From Phycisphaerales bacterium UBA7812 (GTDB taxonomy: Bacteria > Planctomycetota > Phycisphaerae > Phycisphaerales > UBA1924), in contig DLBY01000157.1 of NCBI GenBank assembly GCA_002480345.1, positions 1,497-29,766 on the forward strand: DNA of 28,270 nt, in the 5' to 3' direction. Both the position numbers and the translations under genes were made by a program. Each line of letters begins with the position of its first letter. The stretch's first letter is position 1. Positions 7,766-15,338 of this stretch are shown here, piece by piece. The notes below the pieces were generated by a model that was given only the letters and a program-made list of their open reading frames with translations, was not told where the DNA came from and ran no database searches.

Positions 7766-10386
7766 CAGCCGTCCCCGCCGCTCTGACTGCTGCTCTCGCC
7801 CCCGGTCTCGGAGGGCGGCGCCGCGTCCTCACCGAGCGCCGCGGGCGCGTTCTCCGGCGCGTCGGCGCGGTCCTTCATCCGCTTGAAGACATCGCGCACG
7901 AGCCTCCGATAGCGGGGCGGCACGCGCTGCTGCTCGACGGCACGCTCCGCAGATTCCGCCGCTTCACGCAGGCGTTCCGCGGACCGGGCAGACCGGTCCA
8001 CGCCCTCCGCGGGCTCGCCCTCCGGGTTGAACCACTCGCTGAGGACCTGCTCGCGACCCGCCTCGCCCGAGGGGTCGCGCGCGTCGACCGTTTCCGACCC
8101 GGCTTCATACGAAGGCGGCGTCGCCGAGCGAGACGCGTCCCGTTCCGCGAACCGCTCCGCGAGGTCGCGCAGACGCTCCCGCTGCTCGGGCGTCGCCTTG
8201 TCCAGCAAGTCCTGCGCCCGCTCGCGGTACTCGTCTGCGCGCTCGCGGGCGTCCCGACGCGCACGCTGCCGTTCCGCGAGCCGTTCGAGTTCGCGATCCA
8301 GCCGATCCGCGCCCGAACCGTCGCTTGGTCCGGGTTCGGCCCCCTGTTGTCCATCGGGTGCCGGCTCGCCCGGCCCGGGCGCCCCGTCCTCTGCGGGTTC
8401 GGCCCCCGTCTGTTCGCCGGGTCGATCGCTCGGCTCCCCGGCCGGGCCGCGTTCGCCGTTTTCCTGTGCGGGCCGTTCGCCTTGGGCTTCGCCCGTTTCC
8501 TCGCGGGCGGTCGGATCGGGCGACCGCCCCGGCTCGTCTCCCGGCTCTCGGCGGGGCGCCTCACTCGGATCCTGCCCGGGTTCCGTTCCGCGCTCCTGCG
8601 AGGGCTGCTGCCCGGTCGGCTCGCCGCTCTCGCCGGGACGGGGTTCGGGACGGGGCTCCCCCTGCTCGCTCGGGGTTGGCTCGCCGGTCTGCCGCTCCGT
8701 CTCCCGCTCGCCCTGTCCGGTCTGCTCGCCCGATTCCCCGGTCCGGCCCGATTCGCCGGTCCGGGAGGACTCGCCTTCCTGTTGCCGGTCCGGCGTGCCC
8801 TGCTCCCCTTCGCGCGTCGGCGCGCGATCAGCCGGGTCGCGCGGCGCATCCGTCGGGCTCTCGGGTCGGCCCTCGGGAGGGCGGGACGCGCGGTCCGCAT
8901 TCTCCCGCTCCTCAGTCGCCGGTGAAGGGCCCTCGCTCGGCTCAGGCTGCTCCCCCTCAGCCCCTGCCGGCGCATCGGGCTCGGGCGCAGTGTCGCGAGC
9001 CCGATCCGAGTCCGGAGGTGTGGCAGGCGCTTCGGAGCCATCTTCAGGCGACGCCGTGTCCGCGGGCGGATTCTCGCGCGCGCCCTCGTCCATCGGGTCG
9101 GACGCCGCCTGCTCAGACTCGGGAGGCTCGGGCGCATCCCGCAGGTCCCGAGACGCGGCGTCCAGCGCGTCGCGCAGCCGTTCGAGATTCTCGCGAGACT
9201 CTTGCTCGATCTGTCGTTCGCGTTCCCGCTCGGCGAGCCGCTCCGCGAGCTCGCGCGCCGACGCCTCGTCCACGCCCTCGCGCTGCAGTTCCTCGGCAAC
9301 CCGGTCCGCGTCGGTCAGATCGCCCACGCGGTCTCGGAGCTCCTGCGCGAGCGCCTCGTCCAGGCGGCCTTCGTCCCGCGGGGATGCATCGCCCCCCGTC
9401 GGCTCGTCCGCCCCCTCCAGCGTGTCCGCGATCCGCTCAAGATCCTCGGCGATCCGCTCGCGAACCTCGGGCGGCATCCCGTCGGCTTGTTCGAAGAGCC
9501 GCCGAGCGGCCTCGCGCGCGCGCTCGGGATCCCCCGACGCGAGTTCCTCCGCGAGCCCGCGCGCCGCGTCGGTCTCCGCGGCCGCGGCGGCCTCCCGCGC
9601 CGCGTCCCGGAGCGCGTCGTTGTCCGGTGCGGCTTGCTCCGCGTCCGACGCCGCTTCTTCCAGCGCCGCGGCGGCCTCGGCGAGCGCGTCGTCCGCTTCG
9701 ACTTCCCCGCGGTCCAGGCGTTCCCGGATCGCCGCGAGCTCGTCGGCGAGCGGGTCGGCCCCGTTCGAGTCTTCTGCCCCCGTGTCCGAGATCGGCTCGG
9801 GCTCGAGCGCGCGGATCGTGTCATCGAGCGCCTGCGCCGCCGCGGACCGCGCCTCGTCGGTGGTGCGCATCGCGGCCCGCTGGGGCGCGGGCGTGCGCAC
9901 GGGGAGGAACGCCCAGCCCGCGGCACCGACCCCGATGCCCGCGAGGGCGACGAGCCAGAGCCGATCGAACCGGATCGGGACGACGCGTGCCGCGCGCACG
10001 CCCGAGGCCCGGGCTTCCGCGTCCGCGATCAGGATCTCCGCGAAGGGCGTGCGCGCGCCGTCTCCAGCTCCCAACTCGACCGCGGAGGTCAGGCGGTCAT
10101 CGAGTCCGAGCGCCTCGTCGGCGCGCCCCGCGCCGACGGAGAGCGGGACGGCCCGGCGCCACCCCCAGCCCAGCCCGCCCAGCGTCGCGAGCCCGAACGC
10201 GGCGCCCGCGATCCACGGCGCGAGCGGGTGCCAGGCCGCGTTCAGCGTGGAAACAAGCAGCGACACGCCCGCGACGACGCCGCCCGCCGCGGAGGCGACC
10301 GCGCCCGCGCGCAGGGCGCGGCCCAGGCGGATCCGGGCCGCGAGCGTGCGCGCCACCGCGCGGGATCGTGTCGGAACAACGGTCAT
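7765..10386 (-). CDS. DUF4175-like membrane protein with coiled coils and a long disordered acidic region
   Basis: An 873-residue protein from the ATG at 10384-10386; an in-frame extension to 10428 exists but overlaps the promoter region of the divergent trpD. Three hydrophobic segments lie near 27-46, 57-76 and 143-162. An Ala/Glu/Arg-rich coiled-coil region follows (about 175-405). Residues 406-681 are a low-complexity region dominated by Glu, Pro, Gly, Ser, Asp, Arg and Gln, with no hydrophobic core. Another charged helical region follows (about 683-755), and then a folded-looking C-terminus with VPPRYRRLVRDVFKRMKD (about 823-840). The layout (membrane N-terminus, long coiled coil, placed directly upstream of a VWA/amidotransferase-like gene) resembles the DUF4175 proteins of planctomycetes and proteobacteria. 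I cannot assign a biochemical role. It is translationally coupled to the VWA gene. Confidence 0.82.
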   Translation of the reverse strand: MTVVPTRSRAVARTLAARIRLGRALRAGAVASAAGGVVAGVSLLVSTLNAAWHPLAPWIAGAAFGLATLGGLGWGWRRAVPLSVGAGRADEALGLDDRLTSAVELGAGDGARTPFAEILIADAEARASGVRAARVVPIRFDRLWLVALAGIGVGAAGWAFLPVRTPAPQRAAMRTTDEARSAAAQALDDTIRALEPEPISDTGAEDSNGADPLADELAAIRERLDRGEVEADDALAEAAAALEEAASDAEQAAPDNDALRDAAREAAAAAETDAARGLAEELASGDPERAREAARRLFEQADGMPPEVRERIAEDLERIADTLEGADEPTGGDASPRDEGRLDEALAQELRDRVGDLTDADRVAEELQREGVDEASARELAERLAERERERQIEQESRENLERLRDALDAASRDLRDAPEPPESEQAASDPMDEGARENPPADTASPEDGSEAPATPPDSDRARDTAPEPDAPAGAEGEQPEPSEGPSPATEERENADRASRPPEGRPESPTDAPRDPADRAPTREGEQGTPDRQQEGESSRTGESGRTGESGEQTGQGERETERQTGEPTPSEQGEPRPEPRPGESGEPTGQQPSQERGTEPGQDPSEAPRREPGDEPGRSPDPTAREETGEAQGERPAQENGERGPAGEPSDRPGEQTGAEPAEDGAPGPGEPAPDGQQGAEPGPSDGSGADRLDRELERLAERQRARRDARERADEYRERAQDLLDKATPEQRERLRDLAERFAERDASRSATPPSYEAGSETVDARDPSGEAGREQVLSEWFNPEGEPAEGVDRSARSAERLREAAESAERAVEQQRVPPRYRRLVRDVFKRMKDRADAPENAPAALGEDAAPPSETGGESSSQSGGDG

Positions 10387-10445
10387 GCCAGTAGATGGTA
10401 CGGGACGCGTGCACCCGGGTTGCCACACCTCGCTAGGCTCTGGGC

Positions 10446-11501
10446 GTGACCAGATCCGCCATGGAAATCGATCGTGTGCCCTCCCGCCTGGTTGCCGGAG
10501 AACGGCTGTCCGAAGACGAGGCCTCGACGGTGTTCGAGGCCCTCCTGAGCGGCGAACTGGACGAGGCCCAGATCGGGTGCATCCTCTCGCTCATCCAGGC
10601 GCGGGGGGTGACGGTCGATGAACTCGTCGGCGCCGCGCGCGCGATGCGGGCCCATGTCACGCCCGTCCCCTTCACCCCTCGCGAGGGGGAGGTGCTGATC
10701 GACACCTGCGGAACCGGTGGCGCCGCAAAGACCTTCAATGTCTCGACCGCGGCGGCGATCGTCGCGGCGGCCTCCGAACCGCCCCCCGGTTCGGGGATTC
10801 GGCGGGTGGTTGTCGCGAAGCACGGGAATCGCAGCCGAACCGGGCGGGGATCCGCCGAGGTGCTCGCGGGGCTCGGGGTCAACATCGAGGCATCCCCGGA
10901 AGTTCAGGCCCGCTGCCTGAAGGAGATCGGGGTGTGCTTCAGTTTCGCGATGCGGCATCATCCCGCGATGCGGCACGCCGCGGGGCCCCGCCGGTCGCTC
11001 GGGTTCCCGACGCTTTTCAATCTGCTGGGCCCGCTCACCAACCCGGCACGTGCGCCCCGCCAGTTGTTGGGGGTCTATCGCGCGGAGTTCGTCGATCTCC
11101 TCGCCGCGGCGCTCGCGAGGCTCGGGTCCACCGCCGCCGCGGTGGTGCACGGGGCAGGGGGGCTCGACGAGGTTTCCACGCTCGGTCCCAGCGAAGCGGC
11201 GTGGGTGTGCGCGGGGCAGGTCCACTCCAGCGCGATCAGCCCGGACGGGATCGTCGCGCGGGGTTCGCTCGAAGACCTGCAGGCAAAGGATCTTGCGCAC
11301 GGTGTGGACATCGTGCGGGGCGTGCTCGCGGGTGACGCGGGCCCGACGCGGGACATCGTTGTGCTCAACGCGGGCGTCGCCCTCGTGGTGGCGGGCATGG
11401 CGAGCGACCTCGGGCACGCGGTCGAACTCGCGAGCGCCGCGATCGACGCGGGCCGGGCCTCGCGCGTTCTGGACGATCTCGCGAAGCTCTCGCGGGCCTG
11501 A
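10446..11501 (+). CDS. trpD: Anthranilate phosphoribosyltransferase TrpD
   Basis: Transfers phosphoribosyl from PRPP to anthranilate, the second step of tryptophan synthesis. The 351-residue protein has the helical N-terminal domain with LSEDEA (21-26), the PRPP-binding DTCGTGG loop (86-92), KTFNVSTAAA (95-104), KHGNR (125-129) and GFPTLFNLLGPLTNPA (anthranilate side). Compared with most TrpD proteins there is a small insertion of about eight residues (SEPPPGSGIR, about 110-119) just before the KHGNR strand, and the usual SSKSGSAD after it reads RTGRGSAE. The GTG at 10446 has an AGG eight bases upstream; the ATG at 10461 is an equally acceptable start. It lies 31 bases before folA and is probably cotranscribed. 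No other trp gene is in the window. The divergent gene starts 59 bases away. Confidence 0.95.
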   Translation: MTRSAMEIDRVPSRLVAGERLSEDEASTVFEALLSGELDEAQIGCILSLIQARGVTVDELVGAARAMRAHVTPVPFTPREGEVLIDTCGTGGAAKTFNVSTAAAIVAAASEPPPGSGIRRVVVAKHGNRSRTGRGSAEVLAGLGVNIEASPEVQARCLKEIGVCFSFAMRHHPAMRHAAGPRRSLGFPTLFNLLGPLTNPARAPRQLLGVYRAEFVDLLAAALARLGSTAAAVVHGAGGLDEVSTLGPSEAAWVCAGQVHSSAISPDGIVARGSLEDLQAKDLAHGVDIVRGVLAGDAGPTRDIVVLNAGVALVVAGMASDLGHAVELASAAIDAGRASRVLDDLAKLSRA

Positions 11502-11532
11502 AGAGCCCCTCGCGGGCGGAAGGGCGGTGCGG

Positions 11533-12063
11533 ATGCGGATCACGCTCATCGCGGCGATGGCGCGGAACCGGGTGATCGGTCGCGACGGCGGGCTCCCCTG
11601 GCGGCTGCCGGCGGATCTGCGCCGGTTCAAGGCGGTCACCCGCGGGCACCAGGTGGTCATGGGGCGGCGAACCTTCGAGAGCCTGCCCGGCCCCCTTCCC
11701 CAGCGGCGGAACATCGTCGTGACCCGGCAGCGGGACTATCAGGCGTCTGGTGTGACGGTCGTGCACTCACTCGAAGAGGCGATCGCGGATGCCGCGAGGC
11801 ACGCGGGGTCGCCCGACGATCCTCTTTATGTGCTGGGGGGGGCGGTGCTGTACGCCGCAGCGTTGCCTTTCGCGGACCGGATTGACCTGACCCGGGTCGA
11901 GGCGGAAGTCGAGGGTGACACCTATTTTCCGGAGTTTGACGAGGGCGAATGGCAGGAGATCGAGCACCTCGAGCAGCCCGCGGACGCGGAGAACGCGTTC
12001 GGATTCCGGGTGTCGGTCCTCGAGCGTCTGGGCTCCCGCCGGATCGCGACGAACGCCCGATAA
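11533..12063 (+). CDS. folA: Dihydrofolate reductase
   Basis: Reduces dihydrofolate to tetrahydrofolate with NADPH. The 176-residue protein shows the full DHFR signature: IAAMARNRVIGRDGGLPW at the N-terminus, the catalytic acidic residue in LPADLRRFK, VMGRRTFES for NADPH binding, RNIVVTRQ, and YVLGGAVLYAAAL with the conserved Gly-Gly. The C-terminal GDTYFPEFD strand is also present. The ATG at 11533 is preceded by the strong Shine-Dalgarno GGAAGGG (11518-11524) at an eight-base spacing, which decides it against the GTG at 11527. It probably forms a two-gene unit with trpD, which is not a classical folate pairing (folA often follows thyA). Confidence 0.95.
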   Translation: MRITLIAAMARNRVIGRDGGLPWRLPADLRRFKAVTRGHQVVMGRRTFESLPGPLPQRRNIVVTRQRDYQASGVTVVHSLEEAIADAARHAGSPDDPLYVLGGAVLYAAALPFADRIDLTRVEAEVEGDTYFPEFDEGEWQEIEHLEQPADAENAFGFRVSVLERLGSRRIATNAR

Positions 12064-12169
12064 CTGGGCGTGTGGTGCGGTTGTCCCGGATTTCGGGATC
12101 GGGAGGGGCTGGCAAGGTCCGAACTTCACTGTGTGCAACGAATTCCGGCGAAAAATCAAGGAGAGCGGG

Positions 12170-12198
12170 TTGCACCCCTGTCGGAGTGGAAATACGAT
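12170..12198 (+). promoter_or_regulatory. Candidate sigma70-type promoter of the first array gene
   Basis: TTGCAC (12170-12175) and TACGAT (12193-12198) are separated by 17 bases and lie about 70 bases upstream of the first secreted-array gene. The -35 matches the consensus at three positions and the -10 at four, so this is only a candidate. The intergenic stretch 12064-12270 holds nothing else clear apart from a weak hairpin at 12084-12098 without a T-tract. Confidence 0.3.
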
Positions 12199-12270
12199 CG
12201 TCGGCGTGGGGAGATACCCCGTCTGCAGATGAGCGATGGTTTCGCTCAACTTTCCTTGAGGAGATAGATG

Positions 12271-12828
12271 ATGAAGAACGCTGTTGTTATGACTGCTGTT
12301 GCTGGCCTCGCGGCCGCCGCCTCGGCCCAGAGCGTCCAGCTCAACTTCTCGGCCGACGCCTCCGAGATCAATGTTGGCGATACCGTCAACTGGACCGTCA
12401 GCGCGGCCTTCACCGGCCTGAGCGCGACCGGCTACTTCGGTGGCTTCGTCGGCTCGTTCCTCGCGAGCGACGCGGGCCTGGGCGACGCTGGCAACTTCTC
12501 GAACCTGATGGCTGGCGAGGGCGTCCCCGCGACGGCCGCCGGCGCCGATGTGAACGACATCAATGTCTTCAACTCGGCCCTCCTCGGCACCGACGATCAG
12601 TCGATCGGTGATTTCTACACCTTCAGCGTCACCGCGACCGCTGAGGGCATCCTCGAGTACAGCGCCGTCGGCGTGGCGACCCTGTTCAACTCGGACTTCA
12701 TCTTCGATCCCGCGATCGAGTTCTCGCAGTTCGAGGTCGTCAGCGATCGCGTGAGCATCGTTCCCGCCCCCGGCGCCGCGGCGCTGCTGGGCCTCGGTGG
12801 CCTCGTCGCCACCCGTCGCCGCCGCTAA
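12271..12828 (+). CDS. Small secreted PEP-CTERM-like protein, array copy 1
   Basis: First of five tandem paralogs (185 residues). A signal peptide with an Ala-rich core ends at about ASA-Q (cleavage near 19/20). The Cys-free body starts with a predicted beta strand, followed by NVGDTVNWTVSA, YFGGFVGSF, a Gly/Ala-rich LMAGEG loop and NVFNSALLGTDDQ. Several Thr/Ser/Val-rich strands follow; the alternation suggests a beta-sandwich, but I recognise no named domain. The C-terminus VPAPGAAALLGLGG plus a short hydrophobic run and RRRR is a variant PEP-CTERM-type sorting signal, normally processed by an exosortase. Two ATGs are adjacent. The second, at 12271, lies seven bases after GAGGAG (12258-12263) and matches the MKN start of copies 2 and 3, so I chose it over 12268. 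An intrinsic terminator follows, so the gene is probably transcribed alone. Function is unknown. Confidence 0.87.
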   Translation: MKNAVVMTAVAGLAAAASAQSVQLNFSADASEINVGDTVNWTVSAAFTGLSATGYFGGFVGSFLASDAGLGDAGNFSNLMAGEGVPATAAGADVNDINVFNSALLGTDDQSIGDFYTFSVTATAEGILEYSAVGVATLFNSDFIFDPAIEFSQFEVVSDRVSIVPAPGAAALLGLGGLVATRRRR

Positions 12829-12860
12829 TCCCGGCTCGACGATCTGAGATTTCTCTCGAG

Positions 12861-12891
12861 ACCCGGCCCGAAAGGGCCGGGTCTTCTTTTT
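12861..12891 (+). terminator. Intrinsic terminator after array copy 1
   Basis: Perfect 9-bp stem ACCCGGCCC (12861-12869), GAAA tetraloop, GGGCCGGGT (12874-12882), followed by CTTCTTTTT. It is placed 32 bases after the stop of copy 1. Confidence 0.9.
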
Positions 12892-12989
12892 GGGCGTATG
12901 AGGTCGGCAGCGGAACAGGCTTGTTCGGTCCTTTCAAAGACCAAATAGATCAGGACGCCAGAAATCTTCTAGTTTTCTCACGAATTCTG

Positions 12990-13019
12990 TTGTGCTCTGC
13001 GGCGGTTTTCCGGTAGGAT
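12990..13019 (+). promoter_or_regulatory. Candidate sigma70-type promoter of array copy 2
   Basis: TTGTGC (12990-12995) and TAGGAT (13014-13019) with an 18-base spacer, about 84 bases upstream of copy 2. Position and spacing resemble the candidate before copy 1. Matches to consensus are modest. The stretch around 12935-13010 is noticeably more AT-rich than the surrounding DNA, as expected of a promoter region here. Confidence 0.3.
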
Positions 13020-13102
13020 CCCGGTGTCGTGAATCACGGAAACGGGGCTTTGGTCGGCCCTGGAGACAAGACACTTCTGTGAAACAGTTTGAGGAGATTC
13101 CC

Positions 13103-13663
13103 GTGAAGAACATTGCTATTCTCGCCGTCGCTGGCCTCGCCGCCGGTGCCGTCGCCCAGGGCGTGACCCTGAGCTTCAGCGCCAGCGCGTCCGAGGTGAA
13201 TGTCGGCGACACCGTCAGCTGGACCGTTTCGGCTTCGTTCACCGGTTACAGCGATCCGACCGCCTACTTCGGTGGTTTCGTTGGAACCTTCGACGCGAGC
13301 GACGCGGGCCTGGGCACCTCGGGCAACTTCGCCAACCTGATGGCCGGCACGGGCACTCCCGCCGCCGCCAACGGTGCGAGCGTCGAGGCCGTCAACATCT
13401 TCAACGCGGCCCTGCTGCAGACCAACGACCCGGCCAACCCGATCGACATCTTCACCTTTGATGTCGTGACGAGCGGTGTGGGCGAGCTGAGCTACTCGGC
13501 CTCGGGTGTGTACACCGTCTTCGCTGATGACGGCATCTTCACCCTGGGTGATGAGTTCAGCACCGCGACTGTCAACAGCGACAGCGTGAGCATCGTCCCC
13601 GCCCCCGGCGCCGCGGCGCTGCTGGGCCTCGGTGGCCTCGTCGCCGCCCGTCGTCGCCGCTAA
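13103..13663 (+). CDS. Small secreted PEP-CTERM-like protein, array copy 2
   Basis: Second paralog (186 residues), with a GTG start at 13103 six bases after GAGGAG (13091-13096). The signal peptide MKNIAILAVAGLAAGAVA is followed by Gln-Gly. The body repeats the family blocks: VNVGDTVSWTVSASFTG, DPTAYFGGFVG, GNFANLMAGTGTP, VNIFNAALLQTND, GELSYSASGV. The end VPAPGAAALLGLGG with RRRR is the same as copy 1, and the last part is nearly identical to copy 1 at DNA level. It is Cys-free throughout. It has its own upstream AT-rich region and its own terminator, so the copies are separate transcription units rather than an operon. It is presumably exported by Sec, then anchored or processed at the C-terminus; the partner exosortase is not in the window. 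Function is unknown. Confidence 0.87.
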   Translation: MKNIAILAVAGLAAGAVAQGVTLSFSASASEVNVGDTVSWTVSASFTGYSDPTAYFGGFVGTFDASDAGLGTSGNFANLMAGTGTPAAANGASVEAVNIFNAALLQTNDPANPIDIFTFDVVTSGVGELSYSASGVYTVFADDGIFTLGDEFSTATVNSDSVSIVPAPGAAALLGLGGLVAARRRR

Positions 13664-13692
13664 TCTCGGCTGACGCAACCTGTCTCTGACCG

Positions 13693-13726
13693 GGCACCCG
13701 TCGTTCGCGGCGGGTGCCTGTCTTTT
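13693..13726 (+). terminator. Intrinsic terminator after array copy 2
   Basis: Stem GGCACCCGTCG (13693-13703), TTCG loop, CGGCGGGTGCC (13708-13718) with one G-T pair, followed by TGTCTTTTT. It lies 29 bases downstream of the stop of copy 2. Confidence 0.88.
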
Positions 13727-13955
13727 TAAGTGTTTGAGATTTGATCGGAGCTTCGCTGAAATCGGGTCGTCGCGGGATTTTTTGCGGCTTTTTGTTTGGT
13801 TTTTGAACGCATAATGAGAAAAAAACCACCTGATTTTGCCAGTTGCCTTGCAGATCTCCCGGGGCGTGGCATGTTTGCTCGGGTCACGAATTCAGTCGTT
13901 CGCGACACACCAGTCAGTCAATCGTGCAAATCTGCAAACTGTGAGGAGATCTCAA
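13727..13955 (+). promoter_or_regulatory. AT-rich upstream region of array copy 3
   Basis: About 230 bases without a gene. Roughly 13727-13840 is rich in T-runs and A-runs (for example CATAAT at 13810-13815 and AAAAAAA just after), in sharp contrast to the 65-70 percent GC around it. I see no convincing -35/-10 pair at standard spacing, but curved AT-rich DNA of this kind often carries promoter activity or UP-element contacts. The downstream end has the Shine-Dalgarno GAGGAG (13943-13948) used by copy 3. Confidence 0.35.
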
Positions 13956-14516
13956 ATGAAGAACATTGCCATCCTTTCGATCGCCGGTCTCGCCGCTGCT
14001 GCCACCGCGCAGAGCGTCACCCTCCACTTCGACATCGACGGCGACCCGCTGGGTGGCTCGGATGTCGTTGCTGACTCGGCCAGCTGGACCGTCTACGCCA
14101 GCTTCACCGGTTACAGCGATCCGACCGCGTACTTCGGCGGCTTCGTCGGCTCGTTCGACGCGACCGGCGACGGCGTTGCCTCGAACCTGCAGGCCCTCAT
14201 GGCCGGCGAGGGTACCCCCGCTTCCGCCAACGGCGCCAGCGTTGAGTCCGTCAACATCTTCAACTCGGCCCTGCTGCAGACCAACGACGCCAGCAACCCG
14301 ATCGCCATCTTCTCGTTCGACACCACCGGCACCACCAGCGAGCTGAGCTACAGCGCGACCGGCCTCGCCTCGGTGTTCCCGAACAGCGGCATCTTCTCGC
14401 TGCCCGACGAGTACACCAGCGTCAACATCATCAGCGACCGTCTGGTCATCCCCGCCCCCGGTGCGGCGGCTGTCCTCGGCCTCGGCGGCCTGGTCGCGAC
14501 CCGTCGTCGCCGCTAA
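13956..14516 (+). CDS. Small secreted PEP-CTERM-like protein, array copy 3
   Basis: Third paralog (186 residues), with the ATG seven bases after GAGGAG. The signal peptide MKNIAILSIAGLAAAATA is followed by Gln-Ser. The body differs from copies 1 and 2 near the N-terminus, where FDIDGDPLGGSDVVADSASWTV replaces the NVGDTV strand. It keeps SFTGYSDPTAYFGGFVG, LMAGEGTPASANGASV, VNIFNSALLQTND and LSYSATGL. The sorting end IPAPGAAAVLGLGG with RRRR is present. No Cys is present. The gene uses C-ending codons heavily and has a strong ribosome binding site, suggesting high expression (inference). A terminator follows at 14549. Same unknown function as the other copies; the shift in the N-terminal strand may mean a different partner. 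Confidence 0.87.
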   Translation: MKNIAILSIAGLAAAATAQSVTLHFDIDGDPLGGSDVVADSASWTVYASFTGYSDPTAYFGGFVGSFDATGDGVASNLQALMAGEGTPASANGASVESVNIFNSALLQTNDASNPIAIFSFDTTGTTSELSYSATGLASVFPNSGIFSLPDEYTSVNIISDRLVIPAPGAAAVLGLGGLVATRRRR

Positions 14517-14548
14517 TCCCGGCTGATCGACAGATCTGAGTATCTCTG

Positions 14549-14586
14549 CACCCGGGTCCCGCAAGGGGCCCGGGTGTTGTTTTTGG
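14549..14586 (+). terminator. Intrinsic terminator after array copy 3
   Basis: Stem CACCCGGGTCCC (14549-14560), GCAA tetraloop, GGGGCCCGGGTG (14565-14576) with one G-T pair, then TTGTTTTT. It is the same architecture as the terminators of copies 1 and 2. Confidence 0.9.
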
Positions 14587-14688
14587 CATTCGACCGATCC
14601 GGTGCCGATTCTCCCTCGGCGGATCGAGACCGGGCCGGTATGCTCCCAAGAGGTCCGTACTCGTGCTCCGACCGATGGAGAGAGAGCG

Positions 14689-15258
14689 ATGAAGAGCAGG
14701 CTATGGGTCAACGGCGCGATCGCGGGGCTCGCGGCCACCGCGGCCAGCGGGTCGGTCACGCTGTATTTCACCGCGGACGCGACGGACTACACGATCGGCG
14801 ACACGCTGACCTGGACCGTCTCCGCGGCGTTCAGCGGGTACGACGATCCAACGGCGTACTTCGGCGGCTTCGTGGGGGATTTCCTCGCGAACGATCCGGG
14901 GTTCGGATCCGCCCACAGCTTCGAGAACTTCATGTCCTTCGAGGGGACGCACCCGGCCCCCAACGGGGCAAGCCTCAACGGCATCAACATCTTCAACGCG
15001 GCGTTGCTCGGAACGGACGATCAGAGCAACCCGATCCAGATCGCTCGATTCTCGGTGACAATGGACGCCGTGGGGAGCCTGTCTTACGACGCGTCGGGTG
15101 TGGTGACGATGTTCGCGGACGACGGTGTCCTGACGATCGGCGAGACGATCACCGATTTCGAGGTCGTCAGCAGCCGGGTCGTCTGGATCCCGTCCCCGGG
15201 GGCGATCGCTGTGCTCGCGTGCGGCGGGGCCTGGGGCGCTCGCCGGCGTCGCAGGTAG
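14689..15258 (+). CDS. Small secreted PEP-CTERM-like protein, array copy 4 (diverged)
   Basis: Fourth paralog (189 residues). A signal peptide MKSRLWVNGAIAGLAATAAS precedes the same body: IGDTLTWTVSAAFSGYDDP, TAYFGGFVGDF, GINIFNAALLGTDDQSNP, GSLSYDASGVVTMFADDG. The C-terminal signal has drifted to IPSPGAIAVLACGGAW followed by an Arg cluster: PSPG replaces PAPG, and a Cys and a Trp enter the hydrophobic segment. I chose the ATG at 14689 because it starts the signal peptide and follows GGAG/AGAGAG (14677-14686); the open frame extends to 14602 without family character. The ribosome binding site differs from copies 1-3. Codons are more mixed and the gene reads like the genome average, consistent with an older, less expressed copy. 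No clear terminator lies in the 80-base gap to copy 5. Confidence 0.84.
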   Translation: MKSRLWVNGAIAGLAATAASGSVTLYFTADATDYTIGDTLTWTVSAAFSGYDDPTAYFGGFVGDFLANDPGFGSAHSFENFMSFEGTHPAPNGASLNGINIFNAALLGTDDQSNPIQIARFSVTMDAVGSLSYDASGVVTMFADDGVLTIGETITDFEVVSSRVVWIPSPGAIAVLACGGAWGARRRRR

Positions 15259-15338
15259 GCGTTTGATAGAGCAGACATGGCGGTGTCAGCATCGAATCGG
15301 GGCACATCCCTGCCCTCTTCCGGAAAGGACGCTGACCG

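Noticed and set aside
8027..10621. Long plus-strand open frames (864 and 689 codons) opposite the coiled-coil protein gene
   Set aside because: Ser/Arg/Pro-rich shadow frames typical of GC-rich DNA with no domain, no ribosome site and full overlap with a gene supported by membrane segments, coiled coil and coupling.
12084..12098. Hairpin TCCCG/CGGGA after folA as terminator
   Set aside because: Only five base pairs and no T-tract; too weak to call.
13572..13908. Small minus-strand frames over the AT-rich block
   Set aside because: They overlap the 3' end of copy 2 or its terminator, have no ribosome site and no family features.
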